DNA of 64,000 nt. Origin: Hoeflea sp. (GTDB lineage: Bacteria > Pseudomonadota > Alphaproteobacteria > Rhizobiales > Rhizobiaceae). The stretch covers positions 1 through 64,000 of the forward strand of contig NZ_JAUXOD010000004.1 of assembly GCF_030682515.1 (NCBI RefSeq), in the 5' to 3' direction. Position 1 is the first letter of the stretch, and each line of letters starts with the position of its first letter. The position numbers were made by a program, and so were the translations under genes. The notes below the pieces were generated by a model. It saw only the letters and a program-made list of their open reading frames with translations, was not told the origin of the DNA and did no database searches. Shown here in pieces: positions 46,731-55,275 of this stretch.

Positions 46731-47725
46731 GCGGCCTGGTACTGCTTGCGCTCGGCGCGCTCCTGCTGGGGCGAGCGGTTATAGAGCTCGCGGTAGCATT
46801 TGGAAAAATGCGAGGCCGAGACGAAGCCGCAGGCGACCGCCACCTCGACCACCGGCATGGGTGACTGGATGAGCAGGTGCCGCGCCCGGTCGAGCCGGAT
46901 CTCCAGGTAATAGCGCGCCGGCGAGCGGCCCATTTCCTGGCGGAACAGCCGCTCGATCTGGCGCCGCGAAAGTCCGGCATCGTCGGCGATCTCGATCAGC
47001 GACAGCGGTTCGGACAGGTTGGCTTCCATCAGTTCGATGATCGACAGCACCTTGGCGTTCTGCACGCCCAGGCGCGCGCGCAGCGGCAGGCGCTGGCGGT
47101 CATGGGCGTTGCGGACACGGTCGGTCAGCGCCATCTCGCAGATGCGGTTGACCAGCGTGTCGTCATGATCCTCGCCGATCAGGCTCAGCATCATGTCGAG
47201 TGCCGCGGTGCCGCCCGCGCAGGTGTGGATGTCGCCGTCGATCTCGTAGAGGTCGGCATAGACATGGGCCTTGGGGAAGGCTTCGGAGAAGCCCGGCAGG
47301 TTTTCCCAGTGGATGGCGCAACGCCGGCCCGACAGCAGCCCGGCCTTGGCCAGGATGTGGGCGCCGGTGCACAATCCGCCGATGGCCACGCCGCGATTGT
47401 GCTCCTCGCGCAGCCAGGCCAGCACCGACTTGTTGTCGAAGCGCTCGACATTGACGCCGGAACAGACGAACACCATGGTCGGCCGGTTCTCGCCCGCCAG
47501 GTTGCGGCGTTCGTCGGCGAGCGAGGTGTTGACGGCGACCACGACCTGGTTCGATGCGGGCACCGGGGCGCCGTCATAGGACGCCAGGCGCCATTTGTAG
47601 CACTCGTAGCCCAGCATCCGGTTGGCCAGGCGCAAGGGTTCGATCGCCATGGAAAAGGCGATCATGGAGAATTCCGGTACCATGTAGAAGACGATCGACC
47701 GCATATGCTTCGTAGTTGAGAGCAT
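46724..47725 (-). CDS. GlxA/GbdR-family AraC-type regulator
   Basis: A 333-residue activator. The N-terminal DJ-1/PfpI-like (GATase1) domain contains GLCTGAHILAKAGLLSGRRCAIHWE with the conserved Cys. The C-terminal double HTH of AraC type is EPLSLIEIADDAGLSRRQIERLFRQEMGRSPARYYLEIRLDRARHLL. This layout is that of GbdR, which activates glycine-betaine and dimethylglycine catabolism in pseudomonads, and of related quaternary-amine regulators. The ATG at 47725 is used; a TTG at 47731 is weaker. It lies between the DMGDH-type flavoprotein and the corrinoid cluster and could control both. Confidence 0.88.
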   Translation of the reverse strand: MLSTTKHMRSIVFYMVPEFSMIAFSMAIEPLRLANRMLGYECYKWRLASYDGAPVPASNQVVVAVNTSLADERRNLAGENRPTMVFVCSGVNVERFDNKSVLAWLREEHNRGVAIGGLCTGAHILAKAGLLSGRRCAIHWENLPGFSEAFPKAHVYADLYEIDGDIHTCAGGTAALDMMLSLIGEDHDDTLVNRICEMALTDRVRNAHDRQRLPLRARLGVQNAKVLSIIELMEANLSEPLSLIEIADDAGLSRRQIERLFRQEMGRSPARYYLEIRLDRARHLLIQSPMPVVEVAVACGFVSASHFSKCYRELYNRSPQQERAERKQYQAAA

Positions 47726-47842
47726 GCCCAAATCCCTGTGCGCGCCCCCGCGAGGCCCATGTCGCGATCAGGCCATAAATTTCGCGATTTGTCACTGGAG
47801 CAAAAGCGGAATTTTTCGCCATGCGACATGGATCCGGCGGCT

Positions 47843-48031
47843 CTAAAGCAGGGGGCGGGCAGGCATGGAGCCCAGGAGCGCGCGCCGTGCGGGAAGATCA
47901 CCGGGCGCGGGCCAGCCGATGTCCTTCCGAAGCTCCCGGGGAAGGTCCATCAGGGCGCTTTCCATGGCGGCGCGCTTGTGGTCTGCCCGCCACTGGCGGG
48001 CCTTGCGGGCGATGTATGAGAAACCGAACAT
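47843..48031 (-). CDS. DUF1127 small protein
   Basis: A 62-residue basic protein. RKARQWRADHKRAAMESALMDLPRELRKDIGWP is the DUF1127 (YjiS-like) motif, ending in the L-x3-L-x-DIG pattern. Such proteins occur in many copies in Rhizobiales; several are RNA-binding and affect small-RNA turnover and phosphate or carbon metabolism. AAGGAG lies 8 nt before the ATG. It diverges from the LysR gene, a recurrent pair. Confidence 0.85.
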   Translation of the reverse strand: MFGFSYIARKARQWRADHKRAAMESALMDLPRELRKDIGWPAPGDLPARRALLGSMPARPLL

Positions 48032-48057
48032 GTGCGTGTCTCCTTGATCGGGTTTGA

Positions 48058-48070
48058 CCAGTCAGACTGG
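48058..48070. promoter_or_regulatory. Palindrome in the DUF1127/LysR divergent region
   Basis: CCAGTCAGACTGG is a perfect 13-nt inverted repeat in the 118-bp gap between the divergent genes, directly in front of the TTGACA of the LysR promoter. It is a candidate binding site for the LysR protein, though it does not show the T-N11-A layout. Confidence 0.35.
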
Positions 48071-48071
48071 A

Positions 48072-48100
48072 TTGACAACAGCATCGCTCCGATGCATGAT
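48072..48100 (+). promoter_or_regulatory. Promoter of the LysR gene
   Basis: A consensus -35 TTGACA (48072-48077), a 17-nt spacer and a -10-like CATGAT (48095-48100) lie 50 nt before the LysR start. Confidence 0.5.
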
Positions 48101-48149
48101 TCAATCAAACGAAATGAATTGACCTAAATCATCAACGGAATTGAACGAC

Positions 48150-49058
48150 ATGAACGCACCTCTCAACCACCCCCTGGTGATGCTCGATCCGGACGTGCTG
48201 CGCAGCTTCGTCGCCATTGCCGAGACCGGCAGCTTCACCGCGGCCGCCGCCAGGATCTACCGGACGCCCTCGGCGGTCTCCATGCAGATCAAGCGGCTCG
48301 AGGAACAGCTGGGCGTCTCGGTGTTCCTGAGGGACGCGCGCAATGTGGCGCTGACCCAGGACGGCGAGGTGCTGCTGGGCTATGCGCGGCGGCTGATCGC
48401 GCTCAACCGCGAGGCGATCTCGCGCTTCGTCACCTCCGAGGTCTCGGGCGTGGTGCGGATCGGCTCGCCGTCCGACTATGGCGAGGCGGTGCTGCCCTCG
48501 GTGCTGAAGCTGTTTGCCAAGTCGCACCCGTCGGTGGTGGTCGATGTGGTGATCGACCAGTCCTCGAGCCTTCTCAAGCGGTTTGCCTCGGGCCATATCG
48601 ACATCGCGCTGATCAGCTGCATGAAGAACCAGATGCCGGATCCGGGCGAGGTGTTGATGACCGACGACATCATCTGGGCCGGCGCGAAGGGCGGCCAGGC
48701 CTGCCTGATGGACCCGCTGCCGGTGTCGATGTGGGACGAGGGCTGCGTCTGGCGCGAGAGCGCGCTTGCCGCACTCGAGAAGGTGGGCCGATCCTACCGG
48801 GTGGCGTTCATGACCTCGCATTCGGCGGGGCAACGGGCGGCGATCCTCGCCGATCTTGCCATCGCGCCGATGGGGCGGAGCTTCGTCGGCCCTGACATCC
48901 AGGTTCTGGACGAGGATTGCGGGCTTCCGGCGCCCGGCAAGTACCACCTGCTGCTCAAGGTGGCGGCGGACCCGTCGCCGCAGGTCCTGGCGCTGAGCGA
49001 CCATTTCCGGGCCCGGTTCGAGCACTTCAATCAGACGGGAGTATTTGAAGCCCGGTGA
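48150..49058 (+). CDS. LysR-family regulator
   Basis: A 302-residue regulator. The HTH is LDPDVLRSFVAIAETGSFTAAAARIYRTPSAVSMQIKRLEEQLG. The effector domain begins VVRIGSPSDYGEAVLPSVLKLFAKSHPSV. The sequence belongs to the LrhA/DUF1127-linked subgroup seen beside DUF1127 genes in rhizobia. The ATG at 48150 is preferred over a TTG at 48141. It probably regulates the divergent DUF1127 gene. Confidence 0.9.
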   Translation: MNAPLNHPLVMLDPDVLRSFVAIAETGSFTAAAARIYRTPSAVSMQIKRLEEQLGVSVFLRDARNVALTQDGEVLLGYARRLIALNREAISRFVTSEVSGVVRIGSPSDYGEAVLPSVLKLFAKSHPSVVVDVVIDQSSSLLKRFASGHIDIALISCMKNQMPDPGEVLMTDDIIWAGAKGGQACLMDPLPVSMWDEGCVWRESALAALEKVGRSYRVAFMTSHSAGQRAAILADLAIAPMGRSFVGPDIQVLDEDCGLPAPGKYHLLLKVAADPSPQVLALSDHFRARFEHFNQTGVFEAR

Positions 49059-49182
49059 CCGCCTGGGTCGTGGTCATGGAGTGAACCCTGGCTGAACGGA
49101 GCATTCAGGGAGAATACAGGCATGGCTTTCTAGTTTGCGGGCATTGGCGCACCTTTCGCGGCGCCGCAAGGGAGACACGATC

Positions 49183-49542
49183 ATGAAACCGTCCATTCGC
49201 ATCCTGCTGGCCGTTGCGGCCGCGACCGTCGCCACCGTTCCTGCCCAATCCTCGGCGTTTACCGCCGGCACCGTCACCGCGATCGCGCCCGACGACGGGC
49301 TGAACATCCGCAAATGGCCGGGCGCCAATTCCAAGATCATCGACGTGTATCTGCTGGGTGAGCCGATCAGCCTGACCGGCCGCTGCAAGAACATCATCAC
49401 CAATGTCTCGTTCCGGATCGATGGTGGCGGCAGCGCGGCGTGGAAATACGCGAAAATGAAGAAGGCCAATGTCTGGTGCCAGGTGATGACCGACGCCGCC
49501 GAGCTCGGCTGGGCGCGCGGCACCTATATCTGGCCGGAGTGA
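49183..49542 (+). CDS. Small secreted SH3-like protein
   Basis: A 119-residue protein with a signal peptide (MKPSIRILLAVAAATVATVPAQSSA). The mature part, GTVTAIAPDDGLNIRKWPGANSKIIDVYLLGEPISLTGRCKN, has the LNIRxxPGxxSxxI pattern of bacterial SH3 domains that bind cell-wall material. Two Cys residues could pair. The function is otherwise unknown. It is monocistronic, convergent with the MFS remnant. Confidence 0.8.
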   Translation: MKPSIRILLAVAAATVATVPAQSSAFTAGTVTAIAPDDGLNIRKWPGANSKIIDVYLLGEPISLTGRCKNIITNVSFRIDGGGSAAWKYAKMKKANVWCQVMTDAAELGWARGTYIWPE

Positions 49543-49555
49543 GGTTGACGCCGCT

Positions 49556-50745
49556 TCAGCCTTGATCGGACGTCATGCGGGCATGGACGGCCCGGCTCCG
49601 CGCCATGGCCAGATGGACGGCGATGGCCGAGACGTAGCAGGCGATCAGCAGCACCGGCAGGCCGGCGGCAGCGCCGGTGGCGGTGACGGCCAGCAGCACC
49701 GGGGTGCCGAGCGCATTGCCGATGTTGCCGGTCTGGGCGATGCCGCCATTGGCGAGCGCCCGGTCGGGCAGCGCGGCATTGAGTTCGGGCACCGCTGCAA
49801 AGCTCGCGCCCTGGACCAGCCCCAGCGCCGCAAACAGCGCGATGAACAGCCAGGGGCTCGGGCCCGCCATCAGGAACACCAGCACCAGCAGCGTGGCCGA
49901 GGCAAAGCCCGCGACGATGACGGTGACCGGCGACAGAAATCTCAACAGCAGTGTGCCCAGTGTCATGGAGGAGGCGATGCCGGGATCGGCATGGCGGCGA
50001 TGACGAAGGGGCGCAGGGTCGGGTCGAGCATCGAGGGCAGGATGGCGAGCATCGAGACGTAGGTCAGCGTGTAGAACAGCCAGCCGAGCGCGGGCGCGGC
50101 GATGAACGGCGAGGAATAGACCGCGAGGTGACGCCGCGCGATGTCGCCGGGCGATGGCCATGGCGGAGTGTCGCTTCGGTCGATGGCGGGCAGCGCCCAG
50201 GTCAGCAGGGCGGCGATGGCCGCCATGTAGACGGCATGGATCGCCGGCAGGCCGGGCAGGCCGAACTCCGCAAGGACTGCGGGGGCCGCAAGCGCGATGA
50301 CGGCGAAGGCGACCCCGAAATAGCTGCCCCACAGCGTCAGCGCCATTCCCTGATGGCGCCGCGCCGACAATTCAGCGATCAGCGTCGGGGCGGTGACGAC
50401 GATCGCCAGATGCGACAGGCCTTCGACGAGCCGGCTCGCCAGCATCCATTCGAACCCGGGCAGGGCTGACTGCCAGGCGGAGATGAGAGCCCCCAGCCAG
50501 AGGCCCGACAGCAGCAGCCGGCGGATGCCGATCTGGATGGCGATGATGCCCGCGATCAGGCCGAGCACCATGCCGACGACGGAGATCAGCGACACCAGAT
50601 AGCCCGAGGCCGCGCCGGTCTCGCCGTAATGGGCTTGCAGTTCGGGGAAGATCACCACGATCTTGGCAAATTGCGCGGCGGCCCCGAGCCCCGCCGCCCA
50701 GAGGGCGAGAACCAGAAACAGCGGGGAGCGGAGGAAAAGGGGCAT
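49556..50745 (-). pseudogene. MFS transporter with a frameshift
   Basis: Two adjoining frames make one CynX/MFS-like transporter. The N-terminal part starts at the ATG at 50745 (MPLFLRSPLFLVLALWAAGLGAAAQFAKIVV) and continues to LRPFVIAAMPIP, then ends early at 49963. The next helices (GIASSMTLGTLLLRFLSPVTVIVAGF...PSPWLFIALFAALGLVQGASFAAVPE) continue in the -1 frame to a stop at 49556. The shift lies near 49973-49985 and is explained by loss of one base in the codons before GIASS. It may be a recent inactivation or a sequencing error. About 12 helices would be restored. Confidence 0.8.
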
Positions 50746-50905
50746 GGCAAACGCCGTAGCCGCAGGATCGATTCGGGTAAAGGGCGGGTGTCGCCCAGAG
50801 ACACGAGGGTGCAGCCGCTGAGGACGACGCGGCCGCCACGCGTTCCGACCTACGCCAGGGACGCAGACCTTCGCCAGGGACGGCCGACCCCCGCCACGCC
50901 GTCCT

Positions 50906-50924
50906 CCTCGGGCTTGTCCCGAGG
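50906..50924. repeat. Palindromic intergenic repeat CCTCGGG-N5-CCCGAGG
   Basis: A 7-bp perfect stem around CTTGT. The sequence CTCGGGCTTGTCCCGAGGATC resembles a widespread short interspersed repeat of Rhizobiales and Brucella-like genomes. There is no T-tract. Confidence 0.6.
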
Positions 50925-50983
50925 ATCTGCCGGCCCATCGGTTTCAAGACTGGACCCACGATTGCGGAGCCTGCCCCTGTAGA

Positions 50984-51004
50984 CCCTCGCCACAAGGGCG
51001 AGGG
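50984..51004. repeat. Palindromic intergenic repeat CCCTCGCC-N5-GGCGAGGG
   Basis: An 8-bp perfect stem around ACAAG, followed by TGACG. This is a second repeat-type hairpin of the kind often scattered in alphaproteobacterial intergenic DNA. It may also dampen read-through at the end of the RACo-like gene. Confidence 0.6.
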
Positions 51005-51089
51005 TGACGAACCTTGGGGCGACGGCGACGAACCGTGGGGTGAGGGCAACGGCCGCAAATCGTCCGGGTGACGGCCGGTCGACCCCGCC

Positions 51090-53129
51090 CTAGTCCCGGT
51101 TGCGGCGTCCGCCGCGCCTGCGGCCGGCGCCGGGTTCGATGCCCGCGGCGGCGTCGGTGTCCATCGAGCGTTCCGGCAGCTTGACCACTTCGGTGAGCTT
51201 GGGGAAGGCGTCGATCTTGTTGGGGAAAGCCATCGCGTTGACGAAATGCTCCTGGAATTTGGGCTCCAGCGCGGTTTCGATCTTCTCGATGCGGGTGACG
51301 GTGTGCTCGATCTCGCGGCGGTGGTCGCGGTTCAGGAGCGCCATGCGTGCGCCGGTGCCCGCGGCATTGCCCACCGCCTTGACACGCTCGAGATCGCAAT
51401 CGGGGACCAGCCCGAGCACGAGGGCGTATTTCGGATCGATGAAGGAGCCGAAAGCGCCGGCCAGCCCGATGCGGTCGACGCTGGTGATGCCCTGCTTGTC
51501 CATCAGAAGCTTGACGCCGGCATAGAGGGCTGCCTTGGCGAGCTGGATGGCGCGGACATCGGTCTGCGTCACCATCAGCTTCTGCTCGCCGTCGCGCAGC
51601 AGATAGGAGAAGGTGCGGCCATTGCCGACAATGCGCGGGCTTTGGGAGGCGAGATCGCCATTGATGACGCCGTCCTCGGTGATAATGCCGGCCAGATACA
51701 TCTCGGCGATGATCTCGATGATGCCCGAGCCGCAGACGCCGGTGACGCCCACGGTCTTGGCCAGCTCCTCGAAACCGGGCTCATCCGACCAGGGCTCGAT
51801 GCCGATGACGCGGTAGCGCGGCTCGAAGGTTTGGGCATCGATGCGGATGCGCTCGATGGCGCCGGGGGCGGCGCGCTGGCCGCAGGAGATCTCGGCGCCC
51901 TCGAAGGCGGGGCCGGTGGGCGAGGAGGCGGCCACGGTGCGGATGGAATTGCCGAGCACGATCTCGGCATTGGTGCCGACATCGACGAGCAGCATCATCT
52001 CGTCCTGGCGGTGCGGGCCTTCGGTCAGCGTTGCCGCCGCCGCGTCGGCGCCGACATGGCCGGCGATGCAGGGCAGCATGTAGACGCGCGCGCCGGGATT
52101 GAGCGGAAGACCGATCTCGGAGGACTTGACATTGACCGCGCCGGAGACGGCGAGCGCGAAGGGGGCGCCGCCAAGTTCGGTCGGGTCGATGCCCAGGAAC
52201 AGGTGGTGCATGATCGGGTTGCCGACGAAGACGGCGTCGAGAATGTCGGTGCGGCTGATCTCGCCCTCGGCGCAGACCTTGTCGATCAGCCCGTTGAGCG
52301 CCTCGCGCACGGCCGTGGTCATGCCCTCGCGGCCCTCGGGGTTCATCATCACATAGGAGACGCGGCTCATCAGATCCTCGCCGAAGCGGATCTGCGGGTT
52401 GGATGTGCCCGACGAGGCGAGCGTGCGTCCCGACAGCAGCGAGCTGAGATGCATGGCGATGGTGGTCGAGCCGATGTCGCAGGCGATGCCATAGGCTTCG
52501 TTCTTGAGGCCCGGATAGAGCGCCACCAGTGCGACCGGTCCGCCGTCGACGGGTTCGTGCACCGCGGCGGTCACCGTCCAGTTGCCCTTGCGCAGGATCT
52601 GCTGCACCTGGCCCAGAAGATAGGTGTCGATGGAAAGGTTCTTGAAGCCCCAGTCGGCCTCGATCGCCATGAGCAGCCGGTCGAGATCGCCCAGCGGCTT
52701 GTGCATGTCGGGCTCCTCGACCTCGATATAGCACATGTGGATCGCCGGATTGCGCGCGATGACGCGGCCGTCGGAATCCTTGCGCACCACCTGTGCGTTG
52801 ACCACGGCATCCTGCGGGATGTCGATCACCAGGTCGCCCAGGATCTTCGCCGAGCAGGAGAGCCTGCGGCCGGGCTTCAGGTCCCGCTTCTCGGCGTAGC
52901 GGACCTCGTTGCCGCCAAAGGCCGAGATGTGGTCGTTGGACGAGGTGATGCCGTGCTTGGCGAAGACGCCTTCCTGCACATCGACCTGGCAGCGCCCGCA
53001 AATGCCGCGGCCTCCGCACACGCTTTCCACATGAACGCCCAGCTGCCGGGCGGCGTCGAGCACGGGGGTATCTGTGGGAAAGCGCCCGCGCTTTCCCGAC
53101 GGCATGAACAGGACGAGGTGGTCGGTCAT
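51090..53129 (-). CDS. RACo/RamA-like corrinoid-activating ferredoxin-ASKHA protein
   Basis: A 679-residue protein. The N-terminal [2Fe-2S] ferredoxin has ligands C38, C44, C47 and C92 (VCGGRGICGRC and RLSCSAK). A linker precedes the ASKHA-type ATPase region with GIACDIGSTTIAMHL, MMLLVDVGTNAEIVLGN and VCGSGIIEIIAEM. RACo/RamA proteins use ATP and low-potential electrons to reduce inactive Co(II) corrinoid to Co(I). The start is the ATG at 53129, 7 bp after the MtrH-like gene. The C-terminus has a basic tail GRRRGGRRNRD. It is the last gene of the operon. Confidence 0.9.
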   Translation of the reverse strand: MTDHLVLFMPSGKRGRFPTDTPVLDAARQLGVHVESVCGGRGICGRCQVDVQEGVFAKHGITSSNDHISAFGGNEVRYAEKRDLKPGRRLSCSAKILGDLVIDIPQDAVVNAQVVRKDSDGRVIARNPAIHMCYIEVEEPDMHKPLGDLDRLLMAIEADWGFKNLSIDTYLLGQVQQILRKGNWTVTAAVHEPVDGGPVALVALYPGLKNEAYGIACDIGSTTIAMHLSSLLSGRTLASSGTSNPQIRFGEDLMSRVSYVMMNPEGREGMTTAVREALNGLIDKVCAEGEISRTDILDAVFVGNPIMHHLFLGIDPTELGGAPFALAVSGAVNVKSSEIGLPLNPGARVYMLPCIAGHVGADAAAATLTEGPHRQDEMMLLVDVGTNAEIVLGNSIRTVAASSPTGPAFEGAEISCGQRAAPGAIERIRIDAQTFEPRYRVIGIEPWSDEPGFEELAKTVGVTGVCGSGIIEIIAEMYLAGIITEDGVINGDLASQSPRIVGNGRTFSYLLRDGEQKLMVTQTDVRAIQLAKAALYAGVKLLMDKQGITSVDRIGLAGAFGSFIDPKYALVLGLVPDCDLERVKAVGNAAGTGARMALLNRDHRREIEHTVTRIEKIETALEPKFQEHFVNAMAFPNKIDAFPKLTEVVKLPERSMDTDAAAGIEPGAGRRRGGRRNRD

Positions 53130-53136
53130 GGGTGGG

Positions 53137-54096
53137 TCACGCAGCTCCCGAGCGGCCGGCGCGGCCGCCGCGGCGGCGGCTGTCGCCGCCCGAGGGCGCC
53201 TGGGACTGGGGGGCGGGTGCGGAGCCCGCCACATGCGGCTGGTAGTCCTTGTAGGTCTTGATCCAGTTGGTGCAGTTGGGATCGGTGCCATTGAGCACAT
53301 TGGCGGCGCGCACGGCCTCCATTTCCTGCGGACGGCAGGGGTTCATGATCGCCGAGGTCATGCCGGCGCCGATCACCATCGGGATGAAGCCGGCATTGAT
53401 GCCGTGGCGGTGGGGCAGGCCGAAGGAGACGTTGGACAGGCCGCAGGTGGTGTTGACCTTGAGCTCGTTGCGCAGCCGGTAGAGCAGCGCGAAGACCTGG
53501 CGGCCGGCGTCACCCAGTGCGCCGATCGGCATGACCAGCGGGTCGACGACGATGTCGCAGGGCTTGATGCCGTAATCCATGGCGCGCTCGACGATCTTCT
53601 TGGCCACGGCGAAGCGCACGTCGGGATCCATGGAAATGCCGGTCTCGTCGTTGGAGATCGCCACCACCGGCACGTCGTATTTCTTGCACAAGGGCAGGAT
53701 CGCCTCCAGCTTTTCTTCCTCGCCGGTCACGGAGTTGACCAGCGGGCGGCCCTTGGCGACCTTCAGCGCGGCCTCGATCGCGGCTGTCACCGAGCTGTCG
53801 ATCGACAGCGGGATGTCGACCAGGCCCTGGACGATCTCCATGGTCTGGACCAGCAGGCCCGGCTCGGTCTCGTTCGGGTTGACCGAGGTCACGCCGGCGT
53901 TGACGTCGAGCATGGTGGCGCCGGCTGCGACCTGTTCGAGCGCGTCCTTGATCACGGTCTCGAAATTGCCGGCGATCATCTCGGCGGCCAGCTTCTTGCG
54001 CCCGGTCGGGTTGATGCGTTCGCCGATCACGCAGAAGGGCTGGTCAAAGCCGATGATGACTTCGCGGGTGGCGGAGGCGACGATAGTGCGGGTCAT
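53137..54096 (-). CDS. Methyltetrahydrofolate:corrinoid methyltransferase (MtrH/pterin-binding family)
   Basis: A 319-residue TIM-barrel pterin-binding protein. FCVIGERINPTGRKKLAAEMIAGN, GATMLDVNAGVTSVNPNETEPGLL, DIPLSIDSSVTAAIEAAL and NSVTGEEEKLEAILPL follow the MetH/AcsE folate domain. It would move methyl groups between a methyl-corrinoid protein and tetrahydrofolate. The acidic pterin-binding Asp and Asn residues (DVNAG, DSS, NSVTG) are present. A Gly/Arg-rich C-terminal tail (SGGDSRRRGGRAGRSGAA) is unusual. The ATG at 54096 is chosen over a longer 54120 start. Confidence 0.92.
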   Translation of the reverse strand: MTRTIVASATREVIIGFDQPFCVIGERINPTGRKKLAAEMIAGNFETVIKDALEQVAAGATMLDVNAGVTSVNPNETEPGLLVQTMEIVQGLVDIPLSIDSSVTAAIEAALKVAKGRPLVNSVTGEEEKLEAILPLCKKYDVPVVAISNDETGISMDPDVRFAVAKKIVERAMDYGIKPCDIVVDPLVMPIGALGDAGRQVFALLYRLRNELKVNTTCGLSNVSFGLPHRHGINAGFIPMVIGAGMTSAIMNPCRPQEMEAVRAANVLNGTDPNCTNWIKTYKDYQPHVAGSAPAPQSQAPSGGDSRRRGGRAGRSGAA

Positions 54097-54177
54097 GTTC
54101 GATCCTTGCAGTGAAGACATAAAGACTTGTTTATATCGTTATAGAATTTCGGCCCGCGATGCAAGCCTCCGGGCCTG

Positions 54178-55275
54178 TCAGGGCGTCTCGGCGTCGCCGA
54201 CCGCGCCGGCCATCTCGTGGGGCATCTGCCGCGGATTCTCGAGGATTTCCTCCATGCGGGCGGCCACCATACCGTCCACAGGATTGGGCTCCTTGCGCCA
54301 GGGCCGGCGGCCCTTGAGCACGCCCGATTCGTGGACAATCTCGGCCACGAATTCCTCCTGGCGGTAGGCCATGACGTGAATGCCGGAAACGCCCGCGATC
54401 TCCTTGACCTCGTTGATGATGTCGATGCAGAGCTGCTTGCCTTCCTTCTTCTGGTCCTGCGCGCCTTCGAGCCGCGCGATGATCGCGTCGGGAATGTGCA
54501 CGCCGGGCACGTTGGAGCGCATCCATTTGGCTGTCCGCGCCGAGGCCAGCGGGCCCACGCCGCAGAGGATGAAGCACTCCTTGTCGAGCCCCATGTCGCG
54601 CACCTTCTGCATGTAGGTCCTGAACATCGGCACGTCGTAGCAGTACTGGCTCTGGACGAACTGCGCGCCGGCGGCGATCTTCTTGGCCAGACGATGCGGC
54701 CGGAAATCATAGGGCGGGGCGAAGGGGTTGATGGCGGCGCCGAGGAAGACGGTGGGCGGGCTGGTGAGCTTGCGCCCCGACAGGAACTTCGAATTGTCGC
54801 GCATGATCCTTATGGTTTCCAGCAGCGACATGCAGTCGAGATCGAACACCGGCTTGGCGCCGGGCTGGTCGCCCGCCTGGACGCCGTCGCCGGTCAGGCA
54901 CAGGATGTTCTGCACGCCCATCGCCGCGGCGCCGAGCACGTCGCCCTGGATGGCGATGCGGTTCTTGTCGCGGCAGGAGATCTGCATGATCGGCGCATAG
55001 CCCATGCGGGTCAGCAGCGCGCAGATGCCGACCGACGACATGTGGGCATTGGCGCCCGAGGCGTCGACGGCGTTGATGCCGTCGACCCAGCCGTCGAAGA
55101 TCGCCGCGCGTTCATAGACATCATGCGGATCGGCGCTGTCGGGTGGGTTGAGCTCGGCGGTGACTGCGAATTCGCCGCGGCGCAGGATGCGCTCGAGCCG
55201 TCCCCGCGAGGAATGGCCGGGCAGGGGGTCGAGTGAGGCGCCGGGATCAAGCGGATTGGTGTCGGCCTGGCTCAT
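54178..55275 (-). CDS. MetF-like methylenetetrahydrofolate reductase
   Basis: A 365-residue flavoprotein-type MTHFR barrel. It starts GRLERILRRGEFAVTAELNPPDSADPHDVYERAAIF, has NILCLTGDGVQAGDQPGAKPVFDLD (folate/FAD-binding), and YDFRPHRLAKKIAAGAQFVQSQYCYDVPMF, matching MetF. In this cluster it would oxidise methyl-THF to methylene-THF or run the reverse. The stop of the following Cys-rich partner gene (55272) overlaps its start by 4 bp. Much of its upstream open frame is antisense shadow. Confidence 0.9.
   Translation of the reverse strand: MSQADTNPLDPGASLDPLPGHSSRGRLERILRRGEFAVTAELNPPDSADPHDVYERAAIFDGWVDGINAVDASGANAHMSSVGICALLTRMGYAPIMQISCRDKNRIAIQGDVLGAAAMGVQNILCLTGDGVQAGDQPGAKPVFDLDCMSLLETIRIMRDNSKFLSGRKLTSPPTVFLGAAINPFAPPYDFRPHRLAKKIAAGAQFVQSQYCYDVPMFRTYMQKVRDMGLDKECFILCGVGPLASARTAKWMRSNVPGVHIPDAIIARLEGAQDQKKEGKQLCIDIINEVKEIAGVSGIHVMAYRQEEFVAEIVHESGVLKGRRPWRKEPNPVDGMVAARMEEILENPRQMPHEMAGAVGDAETP

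Larger units (their letters stand above)
50746..51089. other. Intergenic region rich in palindromic repeats
   Basis: 344 bp between the RACo-like gene end and the MFS start. It contains two strong hairpins (listed separately), an imperfect direct repeat (CGCCAGGGACG at about 50853 and 50872) and repeated GGTGACGA-like units around 51003-51045. It looks like accumulated intergenic repeat DNA; the MFS promoter must lie at its left end, near 50746-50800. No gene is supported. Confidence 0.55.
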
